Positions 17,320-25,249 of a DNA stretch of 64,000 nt are shown here, in pieces. Within the stretch, counting starts at the first letter, position 1; each line of letters begins with the position of its first letter. The notes beneath the pieces are model-generated. The model searched no databases, was not told the origin of the DNA, and saw nothing but the letters and a program-made list of their open reading frames with translations. The position numbers and the translations under genes are program-made. Source of the DNA: Microbacterium oryzae (GTDB lineage Bacteria; Actinomycetota; Actinomycetes; Actinomycetales; Microbacteriaceae); contig NZ_CP032550.1 of NCBI RefSeq assembly GCF_009735645.1, positions 496,001 to 560,000 of the forward strand. Direction: 5' to 3'.

Positions 17320-18171
17320 TCAGCGCAGCTGACGGACCTCGAACTCGAGGCGCGGATTCGCGAAGTGCTCCTGCGACTGCACGAGCTGCAGCTCGCGGTC
17401 GCCCACCGCGTACGTCTGCTCGAGGAGGCCGAACACGCTCGAGGCGGTGCGCGCGAGCGCGTCGGGCGCCGAGCCCGTGGCCACGTAGTGCGAGGTGAAC
17501 AGGGCCGCCGTGACGTCACCGGATCCGTTGGCCTTCATCGGCAGGAACGGCGTCTGCACGACCCAGGCGCCCTCGTCGTCGACGACCATCATCTCGATGG
17601 TCCCCTCGGGCCGGTCGGGGCGCTCCACCGACGTCACCAGCACGGTCCGCGGCCCCATCGCGCGCGCGGCGTCGGCCGAGGCGATCGTGGACTCGAGGGT
17701 GTCGGGCGCGGTCCCCGTGAGGAACCCCAGCTCGAACTGGTTGGGCGTGATGATGTCGGCCACCGGCACGACGCGCTCGCGGAGCAGATCGGGGATGGCG
17801 GGAGCCACGAAGCAGCCCGACTTCGCGTTGCCCATGACGGGGTCGCAGGCGTAGACGGCGGCGGGATTCGCGTGCTTGACGCGGGCGACGGCGTCGATGA
17901 TGACGTCGGCGATGCCCTCGCTGCCCTGATAGCCCGAGAGCACCGCGTCGAGGGTCGGGAACGCGCCGCGCTCCTCCACGCCGGTGATGACCTCGGCCAC
18001 GTCGCTCGGCGGGATGAGCGGCCCGCGCCACGCGCCGTAGCCGGTGTGATTGGAGAAGTTGACGGTGTAGACCGGCAGCACCTCGACTCCGATGCGCTGC
18101 ATCGGGAAGACGGCGGCGGAGTTGCCGGCGTGTCCGTACGCGACGGCGGACTGGATCGAGAGGATCTTCAT
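17320..18171 (-). CDS. pdxY: Pyridoxal kinase PdxY
   Basis: The 283-residue ribokinase-superfamily enzyme phosphorylates pyridoxal for salvage. It opens with MKILSIQSAVAYGHAGNSAA, typical for PdxY, and has the YACDPVMGN segment, ITPNQFELGFL and the anion-hole/catalytic KANGSGDVTAALF where Asp is the base. It completes the local B6 cluster by adding salvage to de novo synthesis, in convergent orientation to pdxST. Confidence 0.94.
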   Translation of the reverse strand: MKILSIQSAVAYGHAGNSAAVFPMQRIGVEVLPVYTVNFSNHTGYGAWRGPLIPPSDVAEVITGVEERGAFPTLDAVLSGYQGSEGIADVIIDAVARVKHANPAAVYACDPVMGNAKSGCFVAPAIPDLLRERVVPVADIITPNQFELGFLTGTAPDTLESTIASADAARAMGPRTVLVTSVERPDRPEGTIEMMVVDDEGAWVVQTPFLPMKANGSGDVTAALFTSHYVATGSAPDALARTASSVFGLLEQTYAVGDRELQLVQSQEHFANPRLEFEVRQLR

Positions 18172-18226
18172 CCTGCGATCCTCTCATTCGTCGCCGACCG
18201 CCGCGCTCGCGTGGTGGAATGGCGGC

Positions 18227-19129
18227 ATGGGGGCGATCGCGGCGCGTCGGCGCATCATCTGGGTGGCGGTGGCGATCCTCGTGATCGCGGCCGCCGTGGT
18301 CACGGGGTTCCTCGTCTCGGGAGCGCGCGAGCAGCAGGCGCTGCCGACGCCGACTCCCACGCGCACGCCCTCCGCGACCCCGTCGTCCACCCCGACCCCC
18401 TCGCCCACGCCCGAGGGCCATCCGGAGAACACGAAGGCCTACGACCTCGCGGCGCTCCAGGTCGTCGAGGTGTTCGAGGTGAACCCGGCCCTCCCCGTCG
18501 ACGACGACCCCGACGGCGACACCGAGCCGCTCACGGCGCAGCCGCTGGCGGAGGGCGCGCCGGTCTTCGCGGATCCGACCGGCGAGCCGGTGGCGTATCT
18601 GCCGCGCACGCAGCACTTCGAGGGCACGGTCGTCCCGGTGATCGAGCGCGAGGAGCACTGGGTGCGCGTGCTGCTCGTCGGGCGGCAGGCCATCCCTTCG
18701 CAGGGCGACCCCGGCCAGGTCACCGGCTGGCTGCGGATGGCCGATGTCGAACTGGCGGCGAATCCCCACCGTGTCGAGGTGGATCTTTCGGACCGCACGA
18801 TCGACATCGTCACGGACGGTGCGTCCGAGCGGGTCGCGAGCGACTTCGCCTCCGGGGCGGCCGCCACGCCCACCCCGCGCGGGCGCTCGTTCGTGATGAC
18901 CACGCGCACGGCGTCGCTCGGGTACACGCGCGGGCTGCCGCTCGTGTACCTGTCCGCGCAGTCGCCGGTGCTCGACGGCTTCGACGGCCAGAGCGTGGCG
19001 GTCACCGCGTTCCACTACCACGACGCCCATTCCGGCGAGATCTCCAACGGATGCATCCGGCTCGACGAGAGCGCGATCGCTCGGCTGGCGGAGCTGCCAG
19101 AGGGCACGCCGGTCTACATCCGCGACTGA
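18227..19129 (+). CDS. L,D-transpeptidase (YkuD) with proline-rich stalk
   Basis: The 300-residue secreted or anchored enzyme begins with Arg residues and one hydrophobic segment (about residues 9-30). A Pro/Thr-rich stalk (about 40-65) leads to an SH3-like stretch and the C-terminal YkuD domain. The catalytic motif reads HSGEISNGCIRL with Cys276; the common HGC is NGC here, a variant frequent in Actinobacteria. It would form 3-3 crosslinks or attach proteins in peptidoglycan. ATG 18227 is chosen because the hydrophobic anchor follows directly. Confidence 0.85.
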   Translation: MGAIAARRRIIWVAVAILVIAAAVVTGFLVSGAREQQALPTPTPTRTPSATPSSTPTPSPTPEGHPENTKAYDLAALQVVEVFEVNPALPVDDDPDGDTEPLTAQPLAEGAPVFADPTGEPVAYLPRTQHFEGTVVPVIEREEHWVRVLLVGRQAIPSQGDPGQVTGWLRMADVELAANPHRVEVDLSDRTIDIVTDGASERVASDFASGAAATPTPRGRSFVMTTRTASLGYTRGLPLVYLSAQSPVLDGFDGQSVAVTAFHYHDAHSGEISNGCIRLDESAIARLAELPEGTPVYIRD

Positions 19130-19171
19130 CCCGGCCCCGGGCATCCGCACCGGGCGGGCCGCGCGAGAGAA

Positions 19172-19177
19172 TAGAAT
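19172..19177 (+). promoter_or_regulatory. -10 hexamer of the yebC promoter
   Basis: TAGAAT lies 55 bases before the yebC start in an otherwise GC-rich gap. No clear -35 is seen. Confidence 0.45.
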
Positions 19178-19232
19178 CGCCTGAGGCCTGCGCGCGCGCG
19201 TGCGGTCTCGCAGTCACACGAGCGGGAGAGAT

Positions 19233-19994
19233 ATGTCCGGGCATTCCAAGTGGGCCACGACGAAGCACAAGAAGGCGGCCATCGACGCCAAGCGTGCGAA
19301 GTCGTGGGCCAAGCTCATCAAGAACATCGAGGTCGCGGCCAAGCTCGGCGGCGCCGACCTGCAGGGCAACCCGACGCTGTTCGACGCCGTGCTCAAGGCG
19401 AAGAAGACGTCGGTCCCGAAGGACAACATCGACCGCGCCATCAAGCGCGGCGCCGGCATCGGCGGCGAAGCGGTCGAGTACACCTCGATCATGTACGAGG
19501 GCTACGCCCCCGGCGGCATCGCGATGCTCATCGAGTGCCTCACCGACAACAAGAACCGAGCGGCCGCCGAGGTGCGCACCGCGATGACCCGCAACGGCGG
19601 CAACATGGCCGACCCGGGCAGCGTCGCGTACAACTTCGAGCGCAAGGGCGTCATCGTCGCCTCCGGCGAGGGCACCACCGAGGACGACGTCATGATGGCC
19701 GCCCTCGAGGCGGGTGCGCAGGAGATCGAGCCGCACCCCGCCGGGTTCGCGATCATCACCGAGGCCGCCGACATGGTCGCCGTGCGCACCGCGCTGCAGG
19801 ACGCCGGCATCGAGTACGAGTCGGCCGACGCCGAGTTCGTCCCGAACCTCAAGGTCGAGGCCGACGCGGAGACCGCTCGCAAGGTCTTCCGCCTCATCGA
19901 CGCACTCGAAGACAGCGAGGACGTGCAGAACGTCTTCACGAACATCGACCTCACCCCCGAGGTGCAGGCCGAGCTCGAGGAAGACGACGAGTAG
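19233..19994 (+). CDS. yebC: YebC/PmpR-family protein
   Basis: The 253-residue protein starts [20 protein letters not shown], the invariant YebC N-terminus, and contains [12 protein letters not shown] and the [19 protein letters not shown] segment. Family members have been described as transcriptional regulators and, more recently, as ribosome-associated factors that relieve stalling at prolines. A GGGAG Shine-Dalgarno precedes ATG 19233. Unusually, ruvC does not follow: the next gene is dinB after a strong terminator. Confidence 0.96.
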   Translation: MSGHSKWATTKHKKAAIDAKRAKSWAKLIKNIEVAAKLGGADLQGNPTLFDAVLKAKKTSVPKDNIDRAIKRGAGIGGEAVEYTSIMYEGYAPGGIAMLIECLTDNKNRAAAEVRTAMTRNGGNMADPGSVAYNFERKGVIVASGEGTTEDDVMMAALEAGAQEIEPHPAGFAIITEAADMVAVRTALQDAGIEYESADAEFVPNLKVEADAETARKVFRLIDALEDSEDVQNVFTNIDLTPEVQAELEEDDE

Positions 19995-20014
19995 CGACCA
20001 CGCGCAGTCGAGCG

Positions 20015-20046
20015 GCGCGGGCGGAGGCGGAAGCCTCCGCCCGCGC
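20015..20046 (+). terminator. Terminator after yebC
   Basis: A perfect 14-bp stem (20015-20028 with 20033-20046) closes a GGAA tetraloop. Confidence 0.88.
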
Positions 20047-20086
20047 TGTGTGAACGGATGTCGGTGGTCGAGGAGAGGATGGCCGG

Positions 20087-21349
20087 ATGGGGCGTGCTGA
20101 CGGCACCGGACGCATCGTGTCCGCCGAGGGTGCCGACGACAGCGGCACCGGCATCCTCCACGTCGACATGGACGCGTTCTATGCGGCGGTCGAGATCCTC
20201 GATGACCCGTCGCTGGCGGGCAAGCCGCTCATCATCGGCGCTCCGGATGGCCGCTCCGTCGTCTCGAGCGCGTCGTACGAGGCCCGCCGCTACGGGGTGC
20301 GCTCGGCGATGCCCGTGAGCCAGGCGGTGCGGCTCTGCCCGCACGCCCTCATCGTGCCGCCTCACTTCGACCGGTACCGCGCGGTCTCCGCGCAGGTGAT
20401 GGCGATCTTCCGCGACTTCACGCCGCTCGTGGAGCAGCTCTCGATCGACGAGGCGTTCCTCGATGTGCGAGGTGCCCGGCGCCTGTGGGGCACACCCGGC
20501 GAGATCGCGCAGATGATCCGCGCACGGGTGCAGGCCGAAGCCGGCATCACGTGCAGCGTGGGCGTCGCCGCCAGCAAGCACGTCGCGAAGATGGCCTCCA
20601 CCATCTGCAAGCCGGACGGGATGCTCGTGGTGCCGGGCGCGCGGACGCTGGAGTTCCTCGGGGCTCGGCCCGTGCGGGCGATGTGGGGCGTCGGGCCGAA
20701 GGCCGCGGAGGTGCTGGAGAGCCGCGGCATCCGCACGATCGCTGACCTGCGCGAGACGCCGCTGCCCGTGCTCACCCGCGCGGTCGGGGCGGCGTCGGCG
20801 CAGCGCCTGCACGCCCTCTCCCGCGGCGAGGACTCACGGGAGGTCGAGACGCACCGCGTGGAGAAGAGCGTCTCGCACGAGGAGACCTTCCAGACCGACG
20901 TGGGCGACGTCGATCTGCTGCGCGCGGAGCTGCTGCGGCTCGCCGACCGGGTCGCCGTGCGCCTGCGTCGCGGCGGCCTGGAGGCGGCGGGGGTCGCCAT
21001 CAAGGTCCGGTTCTCGGACTTCACGACGCTCACCCGTTCGCAGACCCTCGCGGAGCCTACCGCGCTCGGGCAGCGGATCGGCGACGTGGCCCGCGACCTC
21101 CTCGCGGGCGTGGAGCTGCGCCAGGCGGTGCGCCTGATCGGCGTGCGCGCCGAGCGGCTGCGCGCGGCGGGGTCATCGGCTCTCGCGCTGTGGGACGAGG
21201 ACGCGGAGTGGAAGCGCGTGGAGGGCACCCTCGATGACGCGGTCTCCCGCTTCGGCGACGGCGTCGTCACCCGCGCGGCGTTCCTCGGGAGGACGGAGCG
21301 CCATCCGCAGGTGCCCCGCACGCCTCGACCGGCGGAGGATTCCGACTGA
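20087..21349 (+). CDS. dinB: DNA polymerase IV (Y family)
   Basis: This 420-residue translesion polymerase shows palm/catalytic motifs HVDMDAFYAAVE and SIDEAFLDV, the fingers segment SSASYEARRYGVRSAMP, helix-hairpin-helix MWGVGPKAAEVLESRGI, and a little finger domain to about residue 385. An AGGAGAGG Shine-Dalgarno precedes ATG 20087. The last 30 residues are Pro/Arg-rich, and no canonical beta-clamp peptide is obvious at the end. No LexA-type box was found in the short gap after the yebC terminator. Confidence 0.94.
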   Translation: MGRADGTGRIVSAEGADDSGTGILHVDMDAFYAAVEILDDPSLAGKPLIIGAPDGRSVVSSASYEARRYGVRSAMPVSQAVRLCPHALIVPPHFDRYRAVSAQVMAIFRDFTPLVEQLSIDEAFLDVRGARRLWGTPGEIAQMIRARVQAEAGITCSVGVAASKHVAKMASTICKPDGMLVVPGARTLEFLGARPVRAMWGVGPKAAEVLESRGIRTIADLRETPLPVLTRAVGAASAQRLHALSRGEDSREVETHRVEKSVSHEETFQTDVGDVDLLRAELLRLADRVAVRLRRGGLEAAGVAIKVRFSDFTTLTRSQTLAEPTALGQRIGDVARDLLAGVELRQAVRLIGVRAERLRAAGSSALALWDEDAEWKRVEGTLDDAVSRFGDGVVTRAAFLGRTERHPQVPRTPRPAEDSD

Positions 21350-21380
21350 CAGCGGCGCCGGTCGGCGGTAGCGTGGGCTC

Positions 21381-21701
21381 ATGCCCAACATCGCACTGGA
21401 AATCGGCCGGATCTCCGCGAACCTCGGCGTGAGCGCCGCGTACGGCGAGCCGCAGGACATCGACGGCGAGCGCTTCGTCCCGGTCGCCGCCACCTGGACC
21501 GGATTCGGGGGCGGATCCGACGAGACCGGCAACGGCGGCGGCGGAGGCGGCGGGTTCTCGATGCCGATCGGCGCATACGTCCGCCGCAACGGCGAGCTGC
21601 GGTTCGAGCCGAACCTCATCGCCACGCTCGCGGTCGCCATCCCGTTGTTCTGGGTGACCGGGCGCATGCTGGCCAAGCTCGTCCGTGCCCTCAAGAAGTA
21701 G
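21381..21701 (+). CDS. Small GerW/YtfJ-like membrane protein with glycine run
   Basis: The 106-residue protein has the GerW-type layout: YGEPQDIDGERFVPVAATW, a GFGGG turn, a run of eight glycines, then FSMPIGAYV, and a C-terminal transmembrane segment (about residues 80-98) with a basic tail. GerW family proteins are known from spore formers but short homologues exist in non-sporulating Actinobacteria, where the role is unknown. The glycine run is encoded by a GGC/GGA repeat that could slip. The stop overlaps the start of the next gene. Confidence 0.6.
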   Translation: MPNIALEIGRISANLGVSAAYGEPQDIDGERFVPVAATWTGFGGGSDETGNGGGGGGGFSMPIGAYVRRNGELRFEPNLIATLAVAIPLFWVTGRMLAKLVRALKK

Positions 21702-22248
21702 CGCCCCGCTTCCGATCCCGCGCGCGCTCGAGCTCGTCCGCACCCTGGTGCGGGGGAGCGGTGCACGGCGTGTGGTCATCGACGGCCGCAGCGGCGCTGG
21801 CAAGACCACGCTCGCGCGCGATCTCGTGGCGTCGTGGCCCGGAGCGCAGCTGCTCTCGCTCGACGAGGTGTATCCGGGGTGGGGCGGCCTGCGGGAAGGA
21901 GCCGCGCTCGCGTGCGCGCTCGTGCTCGTTCCGCATGCCGAGAGGCGCCGCGGCGATTACCGCCGATTCGACTGGGTGGACGGCACCTTCGCCGGGCCGC
22001 TGCTCGAGATCGATCCGGACCGGCCGCTCGTGGTCGAAGGCTGCGGCGCGCTCACCGCCGTCGCAGCGGGGCTCGCGGATGCGTCGGCGTGGCTCGACGG
22101 CGACGCCGACCGCCGACGGGAGCGCGCCCTCGCCCGCGACGGCGACGGTTTCGCGCCCTACTGGGACATGTGGGCGGCGCAGGAGGAGGCGCACATCCGC
22201 CGGGAGGCGCCGCAGGAGCTCGCCGCCCTCGCGCTCACGACCTGCTGA
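21685..22248 (+). CDS. P-loop nucleoside-kinase-like protein
   Basis: The 187-residue protein has Walker A DGRSGAGKTTLA near residue 33, a LSLDEVYPGW motif resembling the Asp-containing lid of uridine kinases, and PLVVEGCGAL as the second acidic strand. It belongs to the uridine kinase/AAA-like small P-loop group; the substrate is unknown. GTG 21685 overlaps the preceding gene by 17 bases; a later in-frame start cannot be excluded. It converges on the DUF2017 gene with one base between the two stop codons. Confidence 0.65.
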   Translation: MPSRSSAPLPIPRALELVRTLVRGSGARRVVIDGRSGAGKTTLARDLVASWPGAQLLSLDEVYPGWGGLREGAALACALVLVPHAERRRGDYRRFDWVDGTFAGPLLEIDPDRPLVVEGCGALTAVAAGLADASAWLDGDADRRRERALARDGDGFAPYWDMWAAQEEAHIRREAPQELAALALTTC

Positions 22249-22249
22249 C

Positions 22250-22726
22250 TCAGGCGTCCTCGGCGGCCTGCAGCAGGCCGTCGAGACGGTAGCCCAGCCA
22301 GTCGTACAGCGCGAAGCGCGGGTCGTCCTCGTCATGGTCCTCGGCGGTCTGGATGCCGAGGCGGCTCGCCAGCACGAGGCGGACGGCCGCGAGCGTGCGC
22401 AGCCACGCGTCGAGCGCGGGCCCTTCGATGCTGACGTCGACGGGGGAGAGCGCGTCCTCCAGGGGCGCGTCGTCGATCCGCGCCAGATCCGCGAGGACGG
22501 CGGCTGCGTCCGCCGCGCGCCGTCCCAGGAGGTCTCCGCGCGTCACGCTGCGGAAGTCCGCGCCGGCCTCGCGGTCGTCGGGATATGCATCCGGCGTGAG
22601 GCGCTCCACGGCGGGATCGGCCTCGGCGGGCGTCTCGGCGACGAGGGACGCGAACTGCGTCACGAGATCGCGCAGGTGCGCGGCCTCGATCCGCGTCAGC
22701 GTGAGGATCACCAGCTTCTCGGTCAT
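22250..22726 (-). CDS. DUF2017 family protein
   Basis: The 158-residue acidic, helical protein of unknown function is regularly encoded after clpS in Actinobacteria. It opens LVILTLTRIEAAHLRDLVTQ and has LDAWLRTLAAVRLVLASRLG near the end. Start ATG 22726 lies 10 bases after the clpS stop in the same operon. The conserved linkage suggests a function around N-degron recognition or Clp proteolysis, which is inference. Confidence 0.8.
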   Translation of the reverse strand: MTEKLVILTLTRIEAAHLRDLVTQFASLVAETPAEADPAVERLTPDAYPDDREAGADFRSVTRGDLLGRRAADAAAVLADLARIDDAPLEDALSPVDVSIEGPALDAWLRTLAAVRLVLASRLGIQTAEDHDEDDPRFALYDWLGYRLDGLLQAAEDA

Positions 22727-22736
22727 GCGGTCTTCC

Positions 22737-23039
22737 TCACATCGGGGCCCGGCGGACGGTCGCCCACAGGCCGTAGTCGTGCATCGCCTGGGCATGCAGC
22801 TCCATCTGCTCGCGGGCGCCCTCGGCGACGACCGCGTGGCCGTCGTTGTGCACCGCGAGCATGAGCTGCGTCGCCCGCTCCTCGCCGTAGCCGAAGTACT
22901 CGCGGAACACGCGCACGACGTAGTTCATGAGGTTGACCGGGTCGTCCCAGACCACCGTCTGCCACGGCGCCGAGCTCTCCGGAGCGACGACGAGGCGCAC
23001 GTCCTCCTCGGTCGCGTGATCGGCCAGTGCACTCGTCAT
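22737..23039 (-). CDS. clpS: Clp protease adaptor ClpS
   Basis: The 100-residue adaptor delivers N-end-rule substrates to ClpAP/ClpCP. The core shows WQTVVWDDPVNLMNYVVRVF, with the conserved D/N pair of the amino-terminal binding pocket, and TQLMLAVHNDGHAVV, with the His/pocket region. Start choice is uncertain: ATG 23039 gives no overlap with the upstream gene, while ATG 23054 adds five residues and overlaps it by 10 bases. It sits between a small metallopeptidase and DUF2017. Confidence 0.93.
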   Translation of the reverse strand: MTSALADHATEEDVRLVVAPESSAPWQTVVWDDPVNLMNYVVRVFREYFGYGEERATQLMLAVHNDGHAVVAEGAREQMELHAQAMHDYGLWATVRRAPM

Positions 23040-23044
23040 GCCGG

Positions 23045-23392
23045 TCACGCCCATCCCAGCTCGTGAAGCCGGGCATCATCGATGCCGTAGAAGTGCGCGA
23101 TCTCGTGCACGAGCGTCGTGTGCACCTCGTCGCGGAGCTCGCTCTCCGTCGCGCACCGCTCCAGGTGCGCCTCGCGGAAGACGATGATGCGGTCGGGCAG
23201 CTCGCCCATGCCGTAGCGGTCGCGCTCGGTGACGGCGAGCCCGTCGTACAGGCCCAGCAGCTCCTCGCCGTCGTCGGAGCGGTCCTCGACGACGAACACG
23301 ACGTTGTCCAGGCCGTCGACCATCTCGTCGGGCAGCTGATCCAGCTCATCCACCACGAGGGCCTCGAAGGCGTCGGTGTCCATGTCCATCAT
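23045..23392 (-). CDS. Small zincin-like metallopeptidase
   Basis: The 115-residue protein carries LVHEIAHFYGIDDARLHELGW, a HExxH metal site with a downstream Asp in place of the usual Glu or His ligand. Such minimal zincins commonly precede clpS in Actinobacteria. Several ATGs are clustered at the start (23392, 23389, 23383). Proteolytic activity has to my knowledge not been settled for this family. Confidence 0.8.
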   Translation of the reverse strand: MMDMDTDAFEALVVDELDQLPDEMVDGLDNVVFVVEDRSDDGEELLGLYDGLAVTERDRYGMGELPDRIIVFREAHLERCATESELRDEVHTTLVHEIAHFYGIDDARLHELGWA

Positions 23393-23418
23393 CGGCTTCC
23401 GAGTCTAGCCATCACTCC

Positions 23419-23640
23419 TCACAGCGTCGTCGTCAGTACGCCTCCCTCGGCGCGGATGGCCGCCCCGTTCGTCGCCGAGGCGAGCGGGCTGGCGAGGTAG
23501 GCCGCGAGATGGGCGATCTCACGGGGCTCCAGGAAGCGCTCCAGGAGCGACGCGGCGTTGCCCGATTCGATGCCTCGCTTCACGTCCGCGGGATCGATGC
23601 ATCCAGCAGCGCCTCGGCGACGGTCGCGGGTGGACCCCTC
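23419..23640 (-). pseudogene. C-terminal remnant of a short-chain dehydrogenase
   Basis: The stretch encodes LLERFLEPREIAHLAAYLAS followed by PLASATNGAAIRAEGGV, the standard SDR end (helix, conserved Asn-Gly, GG). The Rossmann GxxxGxG part, active-site Ser/Tyr/Lys and any start are absent, and the sequence before 23590 matches SDRs only loosely and in another frame. It therefore looks 5'-truncated and frameshifted. It lies between the zincin gene and tRNA-His, a plausible deletion end point. Confidence 0.6.
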
Positions 23641-23694
23641 GAGATGAGGGTCGGCGCACGTGACGACCGCGAAGTCGCCAGTCCGATGAAACGA

Positions 23695-23723
23695 GGAAAC
23701 CCCCTGATCAACAGGGGGTTTCC
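23695..23723 (-). terminator. Terminator after tRNA-His
   Basis: GGAAACCCCCTG and CAGGGGGTTTCC form a perfect 12-bp stem with a 5-nt loop. Confidence 0.85.
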
Positions 23724-23727
23724 GTCT

Positions 23728-23804
23728 TGGGGTGGCTGACGGGGCTTGAACCCGCGACCCCCGCGACCACAACGCGGTGCTCTACCAGCTGAGCTACAGC
23801 CACC
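23728..23804 (-). tRNA. tRNA-His(GTG)
   Basis: On the minus strand the acceptor GTGGCTG/CAGCCAC has an encoded extra G(-1) at 23804 facing discriminator C, as required for tRNA-His. Anticodon stem CCGCG/CGCGG with loop TTGTGGT gives GTG. CCA is encoded (plus-strand 23728-23730). Confidence 0.95.
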
Positions 23805-23807
23805 ATG

Positions 23808-23827
23808 TGCCCCGGCCTGCCGGGGCA
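23808..23827 (-). terminator. Hairpin between orn and tRNA-His
   Basis: TGCCCCGGC and GCCGGGGCA form a 9-bp stem around CT, 14 bases beyond the orn reading frame and just before the tRNA. Confidence 0.65.
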
Positions 23828-23841
23828 ACTTCTCTATTCTG

Positions 23842-24464
23842 TCATACGTTCGGAGTGAATGACGACACGACGTCGGCGGCGACGTGTCGCGCCTCCTCCG
23901 AGGTCGGTCCGTCGGCGACGAAGACCGCGCGGCGGTAGTACTCCAGCTCCCGGATGGACTCCAGGATGTCCGCGAGGGCGCGATGCCCGCCGTCCTTCGC
24001 CGGAGCCTGGAAGTACGCCCGCGGGTACCACCGGCGCGACAGCTCCTTGATGCTGGACACGTCGACGTTGCGGTAGTGCAGGTAGCCGTCGACCGCCGGC
24101 ATGTAGCGCGCGAGGAACATCCGGTCCGTGCCGATGGTGTTGCCGGCCAGGGGGGCCTTGCGCTCGAGGGGGACGAAGCGCCGGATGTACTCCAGCGACA
24201 GCCGCTCCGCCTCGGCGAGGCTCACGCCCCCGGGATCTCCTCGAGAAGCCCCGACTTCCGGTGCATCTCCGTCACGAAGTCGCCCATGTTCTCGAGCGCC
24301 GCCTCGGACGGCTTGATGACCGCCTGGAACCCGGGGTCGAGGATGCGCAGCTCGAAGTCGGTCACGACGATCGCGATCTCGACGAGCTCATCGACCGCGA
24401 GGTCGAGGCCGGTCATCTCGCAGTCGATCCAGACGAGTCGGTCGTTCTCGGAGGCACCTGACAT
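23842..24464 (-). pseudogene. orn: Oligoribonuclease Orn, interrupted by a one-base frameshift
   Basis: Two overlapping frames together give a complete Orn, the 3'-5' exonuclease that degrades 2-5 nt RNAs. The first (24464 down to 24222, 80 residues) contains WIDCEMTGLD with the first DEDD acids and ends LLEEIPGA. The second (24225 to 23842) continues SLAEAERLSLEYIRR, NTIGTDRMFLARYMP and HRALADI with the remaining Asp/His residues. Restoring one base in the run of five C (24227-24231, plus strand) joins them. All catalytic residues are intact, so a recent mutation, a sequencing error or a recoding event are the options. A GTG at 24225 overlaps the first stop and could permit reinitiation. Confidence 0.85.
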
Positions 24465-24503
24465 CCCCCCAGCCTATCGACGGGGCGGACACTCGGCTCG
24501 CGG

Positions 24504-24576
24504 TCCCCCAGGCACGATTCGAACGTGCGGCCTGCGAATTAGAAGTTCGTTGCTCTATCCACTGAGCTACTGGGGG
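24504..24576 (-). tRNA. tRNA-Arg(TCT)
   Basis: On the minus strand acceptor CCCCCAG/CTGGGGG and loop CTTCTAA give anticodon TCT. The anticodon stem ACGAA/TTCGC has an A-C mismatch at its outer pair. The T loop is GTTCGAATC. CCA is not encoded. Confidence 0.92.
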
Positions 24577-24705
24577 TCGATCCCAGGTTACCGAGTTCGG
24601 CCCGGTGCGTCATCTCGACCGCCGTGAGCTGCGACTGAACCCCTGGTGCGCAGGGTGTTCTCCTCGTACCGTCGAAGGTGGGGCAGTCAGCGGAGGGGGA
24701 CGAAG

Positions 24706-24915
24706 ATGACGATCACGCGAACGAGTCGACTGTGGGTCGCACACGGTCCGGTCGGAGCCGTCGGGTCGATCCGAGAGGTCGACGGCCAGTACGAGGTGCG
24801 GATGGTCGGCGCCGATCGAGCGGTCGGCACCTACCCGCAGCTCGAGATCGCGAAGCGCGCGCTGCACGCGCACCTGAAGCCGGGCGCGGAGCGTCCGGAG
24901 TTCCGGAGGCACTGA
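24706..24915 (+). CDS. Small protein of unknown function (69 aa)
   Basis: I do not recognise it. A GGAGGGGGA Shine-Dalgarno precedes ATG 24706. The sequence has RLWVAHGPVGAVGSIREVDG, then TYPQLEIAKRALHAHL, suggesting a small beta sheet followed by a helix. It faces the next small gene convergently, with 11 bases between stops, and shares a similar pattern with it (Leu-Trp, Pro-x-Gly-x-Val-x-Gly, a basic strand, then a terminal helix). Confidence 0.55.
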   Translation: MTITRTSRLWVAHGPVGAVGSIREVDGQYEVRMVGADRAVGTYPQLEIAKRALHAHLKPGAERPEFRRH

Positions 24916-24926
24916 ATCACGCGCGC

Positions 24927-25181
24927 TCAGCGCGACAGCAGGAGCGTCTCGACGGCTTCGTCGGCGGTCCAGAACTCGCCGATGGCGACGAGCGCGCCCC
25001 CACGGAGCCGCTCTGCGCGATAGCGCATGCCCGCGTCGGACTCGAGCGCGCGCAGGTGGCCGGCGACGCGCCCGTCGGGAGCGAGGACCCGCCAGAGCGA
25101 GGCGCCCGCGCGCGCGAGCCGCCCACGGCGGACCCTCGGCTGCGCGAGGGGAATGGCGACGGCGACGGCGGTGTTGGTCAT
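24927..25181 (-). CDS. Small protein of unknown function (84 aa)
   Basis: AGGAGGG lies 8 bases before ATG 25181, a strong translation signal. The protein is basic, with SLWRVLAPDGRVAGHLRAL and EFWTADEAVETLLLSR. No cysteines, membrane segments or known catalytic motifs are seen. Its pattern resembles the convergent 69-residue neighbour, so the two may be diverged copies; function is unknown. Confidence 0.6.
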   Translation of the reverse strand: MTNTAVAVAIPLAQPRVRRGRLARAGASLWRVLAPDGRVAGHLRALESDAGMRYRAERLRGGALVAIGEFWTADEAVETLLLSR

Positions 25182-25249
25182 CGGTGATCCCTCCTGAGCT
25201 TCTCTGCGACGATAGGAGGGGGTTCCGACATTCGTTCTGAGGAGTGCAC

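Noticed and set aside
18362..18420. CCGAC/CCGAC-type short repeats in the L,D-transpeptidase gene as a DNA repeat
   Set aside because: They are the coding of the Pro/Thr-rich stalk and stay in frame.
20047..20086. A LexA box before dinB
   Set aside because: No GAAC-n4-GTTC-like dyad is present in the gap.
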